Origin: Salinispora vitiensis
GTDB lineage: Bacteria; Actinomycetota; Actinomycetes; Mycobacteriales; Micromonosporaceae
DNA: 64,000 nt
Direction of reading: 5' to 3'
Assembly (NCBI RefSeq): GCF_000378825.1
Contig: NZ_KB900388.1
Span: 4,409,901 to 4,473,900 of the forward strand
Positions 8,977 to 21,285 of this stretch are shown here, in pieces; positions within the stretch are counted from its first letter, which is position 1, and every line of letters starts with the position of its first letter. Under the pieces are notes generated by a model. It worked only from the letters and a program-made list of their open reading frames with translations, was not told where the DNA came from and did not search any database. The position numbers were made by a program, and so were the translations under genes.

Positions 8977-9009
8977 GGAGCCCGCCCCCGGTCACCGGGG
9001 ACGGGCTCC
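8977..9009. terminator. Bidirectional hairpin terminator (lipoprotein / subtilase)
   Basis: Inverted repeat with arms GGAGCCCG-C-CCCCGG and CCGGGG-A-CGGGCTCC around a TCA loop, 14 pairs with one mismatch. It sits in the 70-base gap between convergent stops, so it can serve both genes. There is no U-tract on either side, usual for actinomycete hairpins. Confidence 0.65.
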
Positions 9010-9027
9010 TGCTGGTTCGGGTACGGG

Positions 9028-12000
9028 TCAGTTCACCGAGCCGATGGCGACGGCGCTGCGGCCGACGACCGCGCCCTCCGCCGTCACCACGGTCAGCTCA
9101 CCCTGCAGTTCCCGGCCGTCGGCCGGGCCCGCCAGGGCGGTCACCGTGCCGCTGAAGGCGTCGGTGTCGCCGTGTCCCAGGGCGAGCGGGGTTGCCGGTG
9201 CCGACAGGCTGCCGAGCGCCGGGGCGGAGAAGGAGTCCCGGTAGTCGTAGGCCGTGCTGCCACCGAGGCCGTCCACCGAGTACCCCTCGACCACGATCCG
9301 GTAGGTGCCAGCAGTCGGGTTCGACAGCGTCACCGCCTCCTCCGAGTCGCCGTCTGCGGAAAAGCCGAGCAGCGTGCTGCCCTGGTAGACGTACAGGTCC
9401 AGGTCGGCTCCGGCGTTCGCCGGGTTGCCGATCCGGGCCGCGAACTCGGCCGCGTCGGCCGGCACCTCCACGAGGAACTCCTGCGCGGCGCCCTCGGCGA
9501 CGGTCGGGCGGTCGGTCTGGACGCTGGCGAGCGGTCCACCCTGACCGGTGACGGTGACCGGGCCATAGGTGTTGGTCACGCTCCACTCGACCGGGGTCGG
9601 TGCACCGGCGTCAACCGCCGGTAGCTCGACCGTGGCCGGCTCGAACGCCACACCCTGGATCCGCGCCGTCAGCTGGTACGGGTTGTTCAGCGACGGCGAG
9701 GTGCGACGCGCCTCCACCTCGATCTGCCAGACACCGGGGAGCGGGTTCTGGTAGTCCCGCTCCTGCGGGTTGCAGGTGTCGGGGTCGGAGTAGTTGGTGA
9801 AGCAGACCCGGCTGGAGGTGCTCTCCGTCGGTACGCCGTACGGGTTGATGGCGATGAATCGGGTCTGCGAGCCGGTGGCGATGCCGCCGAGGTTCAGCTG
9901 GAGCGCCTCGGTGCCCGGCGGAACGGTCACGAAGTAGGACTCGAAGCCGTTCCGGTCGACCGAGCCTTCGGCCGCGAAGGAGAAGTCCGGCTTGCGGGTC
10001 TCGTTGCTGGCTACGACGACGAGGGAGACCTCGAAGTCGATCGTGTTGGTCGCCGGGTCGTCCACAGTCATGATCGCACCATGCGCGCCCGCGTCCGGCC
10101 GGGCGACGACGGGGACGGTGACGGTCCGGTTCAGCGGCAACGCGACGGACTTCGGCGCCTGGAAGGTGCCGTCATTGCCGTGCAGCGCGATGTCGTGCTT
10201 GACGGTGCCGGTCGGCCCGCTGGTACGGGTGATCTTGACCCGGTAGGTCTTCTTCTGGTCGATCCGGTGACCCCCCTCGCCGGCGGGGCACCGGTTGTAG
10301 ACGCCGGTACCGCGGTGCGGCGTCCCCAGCTGGTCGGAGAGGACGGTGCAGACCGGCGCCTCCGAGGTGTACGAGCGGGTCTCCACGCCCTTGCGCAGCA
10401 GCTTCCACGCGCTCGACACGTTCACCATGCCGTAGCCCTGGCCGTACGTGGGCACGTCCTTGATCGGCTTCGCCGAGCTGTACAGCGCGCGGCGCAGCAT
10501 CTGCGGGGTGACTCCGCGGTCGGTCGCCCGAGCAGCCGACAGCAACAGCGCGGCGGCACCGGCGGCCTGGGGGGAAGACATCGAGGTGCCGTTGAACATC
10601 CCGTAGCCCGGCGGCAGCGAGTAGCCGGCCTCGGGGACCGGGCTGCCCGCCTGCCAGAGCGGGATGGTGGAGATCGCCGCGCCGGGTGCGGCGACGTTCG
10701 GCTTGATGCCGCCGTCCTCGCGTGGGCCCCGGGACGAGAAGTTGAACAGCGCGTTCTTGGTCCGCACCACCGAGCCGTAGTTGGCCAGCCAGGTGTCCTT
10801 GCTGACGCTGGCCGCGACGCTGATGACGTGCTGGGCGACCGACGGGTCGCCGACGGTGTTCAGGCCGGGGCCGGAGTTGCCGGCGGAGATGACGAGCTGG
10901 ACGCCGTAGGTGGTGATGAGGTTGTTGTACAGCTCGGCGCGGGCGTTGTCGCCGTCGTTGAGCGCCGGCAGGCCACCGATCGACATGTTGACCACGTCGA
11001 CACCCCGGTTGATGACCAGGTCGGCCATGCCGCTGGTGAGCGCCGAGAAGGTACAGCCACCGCCCCAGGAGCAGGCGCGGGACGAGACGAGCCGGGCGCC
11101 GGGCGCGGCCCCGTCGAAGACCTCGTTGCCGAACATGTCGTTGGCGGCGGTGATGCCGGCGACGTGACTGCCGTGGGCGTCCGAGACGATGCCGATGTTG
11201 ACGTAGTCGACCAGGCCGGGGCCGCCGACCGGGGTGGTGTCGACGTCCTCCCGGAACTCGACCACGAAGGGCAGCTGCTCGCGGACGGCGGTTGCCGGGT
11301 CGTCCGCGCCGAAGTGCCCGATGTCGAACTTCTCCTGGTACGGACGCATGACGGTCTCGTCGGTGAAGTCTCCGTCGAGGTCAACGTCGATCAGGATGTC
11401 GTTCGTGGCGGGGTCGTAGAGCACGCCCCACTCGTCGGTGGTGTCGCCGTCGCGGTTGACGTCACCGAGCAGGTCGCTGCCCGTGGTGATCGCCTCCCGG
11501 AAGATGTTGAAGCGGTAGCTGCCGGCCGGTGCCGTCCAGGTCCCGCCGGCCGACTCGAACGACGGGCCGGTGACCTCGGTGATCATCGGGCGCCAGGTGG
11601 CGTCCTCGAACGGGTGCGTGGCGGTGACCCAGTCGACGATCTTCCGGTCGCCGGTGGTGGTGTGCTGGAGCGCCGGGTGGTCCAGGTCCACGCCGGAGTC
11701 CATGATGCCGATGGTGATTCCCCGGCCGTCCCACTCGGGGTTCTGGTCGACGAAGCTGACGGCGCCGGTTTCGCCGGCCGGCAGGTAGGGGTTGTCCGCG
11801 CGGGTGTCGTCACCGGGACCGCTGAGCGTGCTGCCCTGCTTGGCGGCCTGCTGGCCGTTGGTCACCGGCCGCGGGTCGGCGAGCTGAATCGTCTCGTCCA
11901 GGTCGACCGCGGCGACCCCGGGCAGGGTAGCGGCCTTGATCACCTTGTTCGTCGGGACGGTGGCCAGGACGTAGCCGATGGTGTCGTATTGGTCCGTGAC

Positions 12001-12273
12001 GGCCGCACCGAGCTCGGTCAGGTCAGTGGCGACCTCCTTCGCCTCGTCCTGCTCGGTCGCGACGATCAGGGTGACGGTCTCGGCCTTCGTCGCTTCCGCC
12101 TCGGCCAGGAGTTTGGCGTCGTGCGAACCCAACACCTCCACGGGGGTGGATGGCGTGTCGGGTGCGGCGCTCGCGGTGGCGGCACCGCCCGCGACGGTCA
12201 CGGCGCTGGCGGCCATGACCGAGGCGAAGAGCCCGGCGGAGGTGCGCCGGCTCAGCTTTCGGGGTTTGCTCAC
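9028..12273 (-). CDS. Secreted S8 subtilisin-like peptidase, large, multi-domain
   Basis: Exported serine protease of 1081 residues. The signal peptide ends near ATASAAP (about residue 36), and an inhibitor_I9-like propeptide follows (about 60-125). The S8 domain carries Asp192 (IMDSGVDLDH), His367 (DAHGSHVAG), oxyanion Asn466 (SAGNSG) and Ser564 (GTSMSSP). The 175 residues between Asp and His are unusually long and contain two acidic loops (DVNRDGDTTDE, DVDLDGDFTDE) that resemble calcium-binding DxDxDG sites. The C-terminal half holds beta-sandwich domains and a PPC-like domain near 960-1020. Overall layout recalls tripeptidyl-peptidase II-like subtilases. The GTG at 12273 has GGAGGAG 6 bases upstream. 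Substrate unknown. Confidence 0.9.
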   Translation of the reverse strand: MSKPRKLSRRTSAGLFASVMAASAVTVAGGAATASAAPDTPSTPVEVLGSHDAKLLAEAEATKAETVTLIVATEQDEAKEVATDLTELGAAVTDQYDTIGYVLATVPTNKVIKAATLPGVAAVDLDETIQLADPRPVTNGQQAAKQGSTLSGPGDDTRADNPYLPAGETGAVSFVDQNPEWDGRGITIGIMDSGVDLDHPALQHTTTGDRKIVDWVTATHPFEDATWRPMITEVTGPSFESAGGTWTAPAGSYRFNIFREAITTGSDLLGDVNRDGDTTDEWGVLYDPATNDILIDVDLDGDFTDETVMRPYQEKFDIGHFGADDPATAVREQLPFVVEFREDVDTTPVGGPGLVDYVNIGIVSDAHGSHVAGITAANDMFGNEVFDGAAPGARLVSSRACSWGGGCTFSALTSGMADLVINRGVDVVNMSIGGLPALNDGDNARAELYNNLITTYGVQLVISAGNSGPGLNTVGDPSVAQHVISVAASVSKDTWLANYGSVVRTKNALFNFSSRGPREDGGIKPNVAAPGAAISTIPLWQAGSPVPEAGYSLPPGYGMFNGTSMSSPQAAGAAALLLSAARATDRGVTPQMLRRALYSSAKPIKDVPTYGQGYGMVNVSSAWKLLRKGVETRSYTSEAPVCTVLSDQLGTPHRGTGVYNRCPAGEGGHRIDQKKTYRVKITRTSGPTGTVKHDIALHGNDGTFQAPKSVALPLNRTVTVPVVARPDAGAHGAIMTVDDPATNTIDFEVSLVVVASNETRKPDFSFAAEGSVDRNGFESYFVTVPPGTEALQLNLGGIATGSQTRFIAINPYGVPTESTSSRVCFTNYSDPDTCNPQERDYQNPLPGVWQIEVEARRTSPSLNNPYQLTARIQGVAFEPATVELPAVDAGAPTPVEWSVTNTYGPVTVTGQGGPLASVQTDRPTVAEGAAQEFLVEVPADAAEFAARIGNPANAGADLDLYVYQGSTLLGFSADGDSEEAVTLSNPTAGTYRIVVEGYSVDGLGGSTAYDYRDSFSAPALGSLSAPATPLALGHGDTDAFSGTVTALAGPADGRELQGELTVVTAEGAVVGRSAVAIGSVN

Positions 12274-12403
12274 GTTCTCTCCTCCGGAGAACAGGGCCCT
12301 CAGTTCCAGGGCACGCGTGAGCGAAATCCTTCGGCTATCGATGCCCGTTGTCACCATCGATCGCTTCGTTGTGACCATCTCGTGACATACTGGTTTGCCG
12401 CTG

Positions 12404-13600
12404 TCACACCGAATCGGCGCCTCTTCCATCCACTACAGAGCGGTTTGCCGTCCATTCCGGAGTGAATTCCAGCAGCTCCGGCGCCTGCGGCTGGCGGGGG
12501 GCGACCTCCACCTGTGCCGGCGGCGCCAACTCCTCGTCGGAGACGCCCAACTCGGCGAGCTTGCGGGCGCTGACCAGCACCCGCGACTCCAGCGAACCGA
12601 CCGCACGGTTGTACGCCGTTACCGCCCCACCGAGCGCGGACCCCAGCCGGCCCACATGCTCGCCGAGCGTGGCGAGCCGGCCGTGTAGCTCCCGGGCGAG
12701 CGAGTGCACCGCCACCGCGTTGCTGGCCAGCGCCGCCTGCCGCCACGCGTAGGCGACCGTACGCAGCAGCGCGACGAGGGTGGCCGGGGTGGCCAGCACC
12801 ACGTTGCGGGTGAAGGCGTGCTCCAGCAGGGTCGGGTCGCGCTGGAGGGCGACGTCGAGGAACGGGTCGGCCGGCACGAAGAGCACCACGAACTCCGGTG
12901 CCGGGTCGAACGCGGTCCAGTACGCCTTCGCAGCGAGCGCGTCCACGTGGGACCGCAGGTGTTTCGCGTGCGCGTCCAGGTGCGCGTCGCGTCCCCGTTC
13001 GTCGCGGGCCTCCATCGCGGTCAGGTACGCCTCGAAGGGCGCCTTCGCGTCGACCACCACCGACCGCCCCCCGTGCAGGCGAACCACTAGGTCGGGGCGG
13101 ACCGTCTGCTGATCGGTCGCGGCCGTTACCTGCTCGGCGAAGTCGCAGTGTTCCAGCATGCCGGCCGCCTCGACGATGCGGCGTAGCTGGTGCTCGCCCC
13201 ACCGCCCCCGGACCTGCGGTGCCCGCAGCGCCGCGACGAGCTGTTTGGTCTCGGTGCGCAGTTCACCGGAGACCGTGCTCATGGCGCGCACCTGCTCGCG
13301 CAGCTCGGCGTAGGCGTCAACCCGGTCCCGCTCCAACTCGGCGACCCGCTGCTCGTAGCGGTGCAGCGTGTCGTGCAGGGGAGCCACCGCGCGGGCCACC
13401 GCCTCCTGGGACTGCGCGGTCGCCTCGTAGCCCAGCGTCCGCAGGGACTGCTCCAGCCGACCCTCACCCGCCTGCGCGGCGGCCAGCGTTGCCTCCAGCC
13501 GGGCCAGCTCGGTGGCGGACCGGGCCCGGGCGGCGTACCACCCCACCGCGCCGCCCGCCGCGAGGCAGCCGAGCACCACGGCCAGCGTCGGAAACTCCAT
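12404..13600 (-). CDS. rmuC: DNA recombination protein RmuC homologue
   Basis: 398-residue protein: an N-terminal membrane-spanning segment (about residues 5-22), a long coiled coil with many Arg/Glu/Ala (about 25-110), then the RmuC domain, with GRWGEHQLRRIVEAAG near 134 and VVDAKAPFEAYL near 190. RmuC proteins limit inversions and are nuclease-like; the activity is poorly defined. Start ATG 13600 gives MEFPTLAVV; an ATG 12 bases upstream (13612) is an alternative and neither has a strong ribosome site. It lies between ppc and the subtilase on the same strand, but 131 bases separate it from the latter. Confidence 0.88.
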   Translation of the reverse strand: MEFPTLAVVLGCLAAGGAVGWYAARARSATELARLEATLAAAQAGEGRLEQSLRTLGYEATAQSQEAVARAVAPLHDTLHRYEQRVAELERDRVDAYAELREQVRAMSTVSGELRTETKQLVAALRAPQVRGRWGEHQLRRIVEAAGMLEHCDFAEQVTAATDQQTVRPDLVVRLHGGRSVVVDAKAPFEAYLTAMEARDERGRDAHLDAHAKHLRSHVDALAAKAYWTAFDPAPEFVVLFVPADPFLDVALQRDPTLLEHAFTRNVVLATPATLVALLRTVAYAWRQAALASNAVAVHSLARELHGRLATLGEHVGRLGSALGGAVTAYNRAVGSLESRVLVSARKLAELGVSDEELAPPAQVEVAPRQPQAPELLEFTPEWTANRSVVDGRGADSV

Positions 13601-13662
13601 ATCACCGAGCATCCCAAACGGGTACGACCGAGGCGGCCCCGGGCGGATCGAAGGTGGTGTCG

Positions 13663-13726
13663 GCCCGCCTCCACCAGGGCCCGCCTCCACCGCGGCCCGC
13701 CTCCACCAGGGCCCGCCTCCACCGCG
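13663..13726. repeat. Tandem repeat, 4 x 16 bp, between rmuC and ppc
   Basis: Units of GCCCGCCTCCACC followed alternately by AGG and GCG, at 13663-13678, 13679-13694, 13695-13710 and 13711-13726, so the true period is a 32-base dimer present twice. Noncoding, between the ppc stop and the rmuC start. No spacer structure, so not CRISPR. Confidence 0.9.
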
Positions 13727-13754
13727 GCCCGGCGAACCGGCCCGTCCGCGGGGT

Positions 13755-16541
13755 TCAGCCGGTGTTGCGCATGCCGGCGGCGATGCCGTTGACCGTGGTG
13801 AGCAGGGCGCGTTCCAGGGCGGTGCCGTCGCTGGGTGCCCGGCGGCTGCCCGGTGCCGTCACCACCGCCCGGCCCGGCGCGCCGGAGTCCCGGTACTGCC
13901 GCAGCAACGCCACTTGGAGGTGGTGCAGTGGTTCCAGGTAGGTGTCCCGTACCGCCAGCGTGCGCTGGAGCACCGGCGCGTTCTCCAACAGCTCCGGTGA
14001 CGCGGTCACGGCGAGCACCTCCCGCCGGGTCAGCTCGTACTCCTGCTCGATCTTGTGGAAGATCGGGTGCAGCTTCTTCGGTACCAGCGTCTCCACGTAC
14101 CGGCGGGCGATGGTCAGGTCGGTCTTGGTCAGCATCATCTCCACGTTCGACAGGAACGTCCGGAAGAAGTGCCAACTGCGGTGCATCTCGGCGAGCACGT
14201 CCCCGTGACCGGCGGCGCGGGCCGCCGCCAGCCCGGAGCCGACGCCGAACCAGCCGGGGACGATCTGTCGGGTCTGGGTCCAGCCGAACACCCACGGGAT
14301 GGCCCGCAGGCCGGTGAGCCCGGCACCCGTGTTCGGCCGCTTCGCCGGTCGGGAGCCGATGTTCAACGCGCCGAGCAGCTCGGTCGGGGTGGACGCCCAG
14401 AAGTACGCCGGCAGGTCCGGATCCTCGACCAGGTCCCGGTACGAGCGGTAGGCCGCCGCGCTCACCACGTCCATCGTCGCGTCCCAGCGTTCCAGCATCT
14501 CGGCCGGCTGCCGGGGCGCGGTGTGCAGCAGCGTCGACTGGAGCACCGCGGCCACGGTCAGCTCCAGGTTCTCCCGGGCCAGCGCCGGCAGGCTGTACTT
14601 GTCGGAGATCACCTCGCCCTGCTCGGTCACCTTGATCTCGCCGTCGAGGGTCCCGTACGGCTGGGCCAGGATCGCGTCGTGCGTCGGCCCGCCACCGCGG
14701 CCGACGGTGCCACCCCGGCCGTGGAAGAGCCGCAGCTGCACGCCGTGCCGGGCGGCCACGTCCCGCAGCGCGCGCTGCGCCCGGTGGATGGACCACTGAC
14801 TGGTGGTGATGCCGGCTTCCTTGTTGGAGTCGGAGTAGCCGAGCATCACCTCCTGGACGTCGCCGCGGGCGGTGACCAGGGCCCGGTAGGCGGGCAGCGA
14901 GAGCAACTCGTCCAGCAGATCACCGCCGGCGTTCAACTCGGCGGGGGTCTCCAACAGCGGCACGAAGCCGATCCGGGCCCGGCTGCTGTGCACGTCCACC
15001 AGCCCCGCCTCGCGGGCCAGAACGACGGCGGCGAGGACGTCGTCGACGCCGAGGGTCATCGAGATGATGTACGACTCGATCACCTCGGTTCCGAACCGGT
15101 CCTGGGCCTCCCGGATGGTGCCGAAGACATCGAAGGTCCGGCGGGCCGACTCGGTCAGCGGAGTGTCGAGCGTGGACAGGGGGCGGCGGCCGGCCAACTC
15201 GTCGGCGAGGAGCTTGGTGCGCTCCAGCCGGCTCAGCGCCGGGTAGTCCGACACCTCGCCCACCGCACCGAAGAGCTGGGTCAACACCTCGTGGTGCTTC
15301 TCGGCGTGTTCGCGGACGTCCATTGTGGCGAGGTGTAGGCCGAAGGCGGAGACCGTACGGATGGTCGAGGCGAGCCGGCCCACGGCGGTGAGCTGGCCGG
15401 AGTTGCGGGCCAGCGAGGCGCGCAGCAGCTCCAGGTCGGCGATCAGCTCACCCGAGCCGCGGTAGTCCCGTCCCGGCAGGTGCGCCGTGCCCTGGCGGAG
15501 CCGCTGCCGGGTGTTGGCGAGCTTCGACTTCACACACCGGGCCTTGAGTCGGTACGGCTCCTCGGCGTTCACCCGACGGAACCGGGGCGCCACCTCGGGC
15601 AGCGCGTCCAGGTCGGCGGCGAGGCTCGCGGAGAGGTCCAGCGAGACCCCGCGCAACCGTCGGGAGACGGAGACCTCATTGATCAGTTGGTCCATCGCCT
15701 TCTCGGTGGCGGCGAGGCCGTGCTCGTGTGCGATGGCCAGGACCTCACGGGTCACCGCGGGCGTGACGAACGGGTTGCCGTCCCGGTCACCCCCGATCCA
15801 GGTGCCGAAGGTGAGGGGCCGGGCGGTGGGTGAGGTCTCCACCCCGAGGGTGCGGAGCGTGTCGGCGAGGTCGTCGAGCACCTGAGGCGCCGCCTCGGCG
15901 TAGAGGTCGCGGAGGTAGTAGATGGCGTTGCGCGCCTCGTCGGTCGGGTCCGGCCGGTCGAGCCGCAGCTCGTCGGTCTGCCACATCAGGTCGAGGAGCT
16001 CGGCGAGGCGACGGTTGGCCGGGCCCTCGTCGCTGGCGCCGTAGAGGACCGCGTTGGTGGTCTCGGTGTCCAACTCGTCGGCGATCGCGCGCAGCTTGGA
16101 CAGGATGGAGCGGCGGGCGGCCTCGGTGGGGTGGGCGGTGAAGACCGGGCGGATGGCCAGCCGCCGCGCCGCCGCCGCGATCTCCTCGGCGGGAACGCCG
16201 CGCTCGGCGATCATCTTGGCGGTCTGGTCCAGCCAGCCACCCTGCACGGCCCGACGACGCCGCAGATCCCGGGCGCGATGGACCTGTTCGGTGATGTTGG
16301 CCAGGTGGAAGTAGGTGGAGAAGGCGCGGGCCAGCCGGGTTCCGGTGGCGACATCCAGCCCGGCGAGCCGCTGCGCGGCGGCCGGGGCGTCGGTGCGAAC
16401 CTGGGCGCGGATCTCCTCGACCAGGTCGAGCAGGGGCCGACCCTCCTGCCGGGCGAGGGTCTGGCCGAGCAGGGTGCCGAGGCGGCGGATGTCGGCGCGG
16501 AGGGCGGCGTCGGGGCCGTCGTGGTCGTGCTGGTCGGTCAC
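13755..16541 (-). CDS. ppc: Phosphoenolpyruvate carboxylase
   Basis: Anaplerotic enzyme carboxylating PEP to oxaloacetate. At 928 residues it is of standard length. The catalytic His137 (TAHPTEAARRS) is present, as are the GYSDSNKEAG lysine region, the FHGRGGTVGRGGG catalytic loop and a C-terminal QxxxRNTG ending (GMRNTG), which binds the allosteric aspartate. The GTG at 16541 has AAGGAG 7 bases upstream; the longer open frame has no such site. Transcribed divergently from mfd, with palindromes in the 239-base gap. Confidence 0.96.
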   Translation of the reverse strand: MTDQHDHDGPDAALRADIRRLGTLLGQTLARQEGRPLLDLVEEIRAQVRTDAPAAAQRLAGLDVATGTRLARAFSTYFHLANITEQVHRARDLRRRRAVQGGWLDQTAKMIAERGVPAEEIAAAARRLAIRPVFTAHPTEAARRSILSKLRAIADELDTETTNAVLYGASDEGPANRRLAELLDLMWQTDELRLDRPDPTDEARNAIYYLRDLYAEAAPQVLDDLADTLRTLGVETSPTARPLTFGTWIGGDRDGNPFVTPAVTREVLAIAHEHGLAATEKAMDQLINEVSVSRRLRGVSLDLSASLAADLDALPEVAPRFRRVNAEEPYRLKARCVKSKLANTRQRLRQGTAHLPGRDYRGSGELIADLELLRASLARNSGQLTAVGRLASTIRTVSAFGLHLATMDVREHAEKHHEVLTQLFGAVGEVSDYPALSRLERTKLLADELAGRRPLSTLDTPLTESARRTFDVFGTIREAQDRFGTEVIESYIISMTLGVDDVLAAVVLAREAGLVDVHSSRARIGFVPLLETPAELNAGGDLLDELLSLPAYRALVTARGDVQEVMLGYSDSNKEAGITTSQWSIHRAQRALRDVAARHGVQLRLFHGRGGTVGRGGGPTHDAILAQPYGTLDGEIKVTEQGEVISDKYSLPALARENLELTVAAVLQSTLLHTAPRQPAEMLERWDATMDVVSAAAYRSYRDLVEDPDLPAYFWASTPTELLGALNIGSRPAKRPNTGAGLTGLRAIPWVFGWTQTRQIVPGWFGVGSGLAAARAAGHGDVLAEMHRSWHFFRTFLSNVEMMLTKTDLTIARRYVETLVPKKLHPIFHKIEQEYELTRREVLAVTASPELLENAPVLQRTLAVRDTYLEPLHHLQVALLRQYRDSGAPGRAVVTAPGSRRAPSDGTALERALLTTVNGIAAGMRNTG

Positions 16542-16566
16542 GATGCGCTCCTTACGTGAGTACGAA

Positions 16567-16580
16567 GGACAGCGCTGTCC
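16567..16580. promoter_or_regulatory. Perfect 14-bp palindrome in the ppc leader
   Basis: GGACAGCGCTGTCC lies 26 bases upstream of the ppc start. A minus-strand -10-like TACCAT (16596-16591) is just upstream, so the palindrome would fall at or just after the transcription start, suiting an operator or a 5' hairpin. Its 10-bp core ACAGCGCTGT recurs in the promoter at 47107-47116. Confidence 0.45.
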
Positions 16581-16685
16581 GACTCCCAGGATGGTAACCG
16601 CGGGAACTGGGCGGAGCCCACGGGGTGTCCTGGTTAACTCTTGGCGCGCCGTTTCGGCCCGCTTGGGGATCCGCGTCACGTGGCT

Positions 16686-16747
16686 GTTGACCCGCTCCCG
16701 GAGCGATAGGGTCAACGGGTCAACCCCTCGTCCGGCCGGACGAGGGG
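16686..16747. promoter_or_regulatory. Nested inverted repeats upstream of mfd
   Basis: A 9-bp inverted repeat, GTTGACCCG (16686-16694) with CGGGTCAAC (16716-16724), brackets a TTGACC hexamer. It is followed immediately by a 24-base perfect palindrome at 16724-16747 (CCCCTCGTCCGG and its complement). The palindrome ends 33 bases before the mfd ATG. It may be an operator or a 5'-leader hairpin; a terminator is unlikely in a divergent gap. Confidence 0.5.
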
Positions 16748-16780
16748 CGCTCGTCGTGCCGTCGCCGTGGAAGTGATCAT

Positions 16781-20431
<3,651 letters not shown>

Positions 20432-20460
20432 GGTGGCGTAGCTCCAGCCGGCGGACGCGG

Positions 20461-20521
20461 GGGCGTCCGGTCCGGCGTCGGCGGGCGGGAGACGCGGGGT
20501 CCTGGGGGGCGTCCGGTCCGG
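20461..20521. repeat. Direct repeat GGGCGTCCGGTCCGG, two copies
   Basis: Copies at 20461-20475 and 20507-20521, 46 bases apart, in the 117-base gap between mfd and the SurA-like lipoprotein gene. A closely related sequence with one extra A forms the tandem array at 47186-47260, so this may be a dispersed GC-rich intergenic element. Confidence 0.6.
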
Positions 20522-20548
20522 GGCTGCCGGCGTGAGAGAGTTGCCGTT

Positions 20549-21283
20549 ATGCGTGCTCGCCGTCTTGTCGCCGCCGCCAGCGTGGTGGTCGGCCTCGTCG
20601 CCTTGACCGGATGTCGTACCGAGCCGGGTGTCGCCGCGTACGTGGGTGACCAGCGGATCACCGAGGACACCGTGGACAGCATCCTCGACGAGTTGCGGGA
20701 CAGCCGCGCCGCGACGGAGGCGCCCGAGCTCGGTGGGCCGGCCCCGGAGCTGCCGCCCCGGTCTCAGGTCGTCGGCACGTGGGTGGTCGGGACGTTGTGT
20801 GACCAGGTCTCCGCGGACCAGGGCTACCAGCCGCTGGGGCGGGTGGAGCCGGTTCAGGTTGCTGGTCAGCTTGGCCTCCCCCCGGAGTCGGAGTATGTGC
20901 GGCAGCTGGCCGCCCTCCACACCTGCCGCTCCGGGCTGCCGGCGGGCAACTCGGTCGCGCCGACCGAGCAGGAGCTCGCGGAGGTGATCGCCGCCGGGCG
21001 GGCGGCCGGAGTGATTTCTCCGGACACTCCGGATGCCGTGGTCGCCGGTCAGCTCGACGTCCCCCAGCTGCGTAACGCGCTGGCGAGCCGTCGGGTCCTG
21101 GCCGAGGCTGCTGGGGAGTACGACGTCACGGTCAATCCCCGTTACCGACCCCTGGAGTTCCCGGTCCTTAACTTCTCTTCCGAGGTCGCTGCGGTCAGCG
21201 TGCTCCTGGGTGAGCCCGGTTCCGACGCGGTCACCGACGTCTCCAGCCCGGAGCCGCCGGCCGGGGCGCAGCAGCCGGCCTGA
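20549..21283 (+). CDS. SurA-N-like lipoprotein
   Basis: 244-residue protein with a lipoprotein signal (lipobox LTGC, Cys22) followed by a segment typical of SurA/PpiC N-terminal domains (AAYVGDQRITEDTVDSILDEL, about 29-49). No rotamase domain is evident, so it is a chaperone-type rather than a catalytic relative. It likely sits on the outer face of the membrane and assists secreted protein folding (inference). It lies just before mazG, which starts 2 bases after its stop, so the two are probably co-translated. Confidence 0.75.
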   Translation: MRARRLVAAASVVVGLVALTGCRTEPGVAAYVGDQRITEDTVDSILDELRDSRAATEAPELGGPAPELPPRSQVVGTWVVGTLCDQVSADQGYQPLGRVEPVQVAGQLGLPPESEYVRQLAALHTCRSGLPAGNSVAPTEQELAEVIAAGRAAGVISPDTPDAVVAGQLDVPQLRNALASRRVLAEAAGEYDVTVNPRYRPLEFPVLNFSSEVAAVSVLLGEPGSDAVTDVSSPEPPAGAQQPA

Positions 21284-21285
21284 GC

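Noticed and set aside
10081..12465. 794-residue plus-strand ORF opposite the subtilase
   Set aside because: The minus-strand frame has the full catalytic triad and signal peptide; this one has no motif.
13663..13726. CRISPR-like array
   Set aside because: Units are contiguous without unique spacers and no cas gene is in the window.
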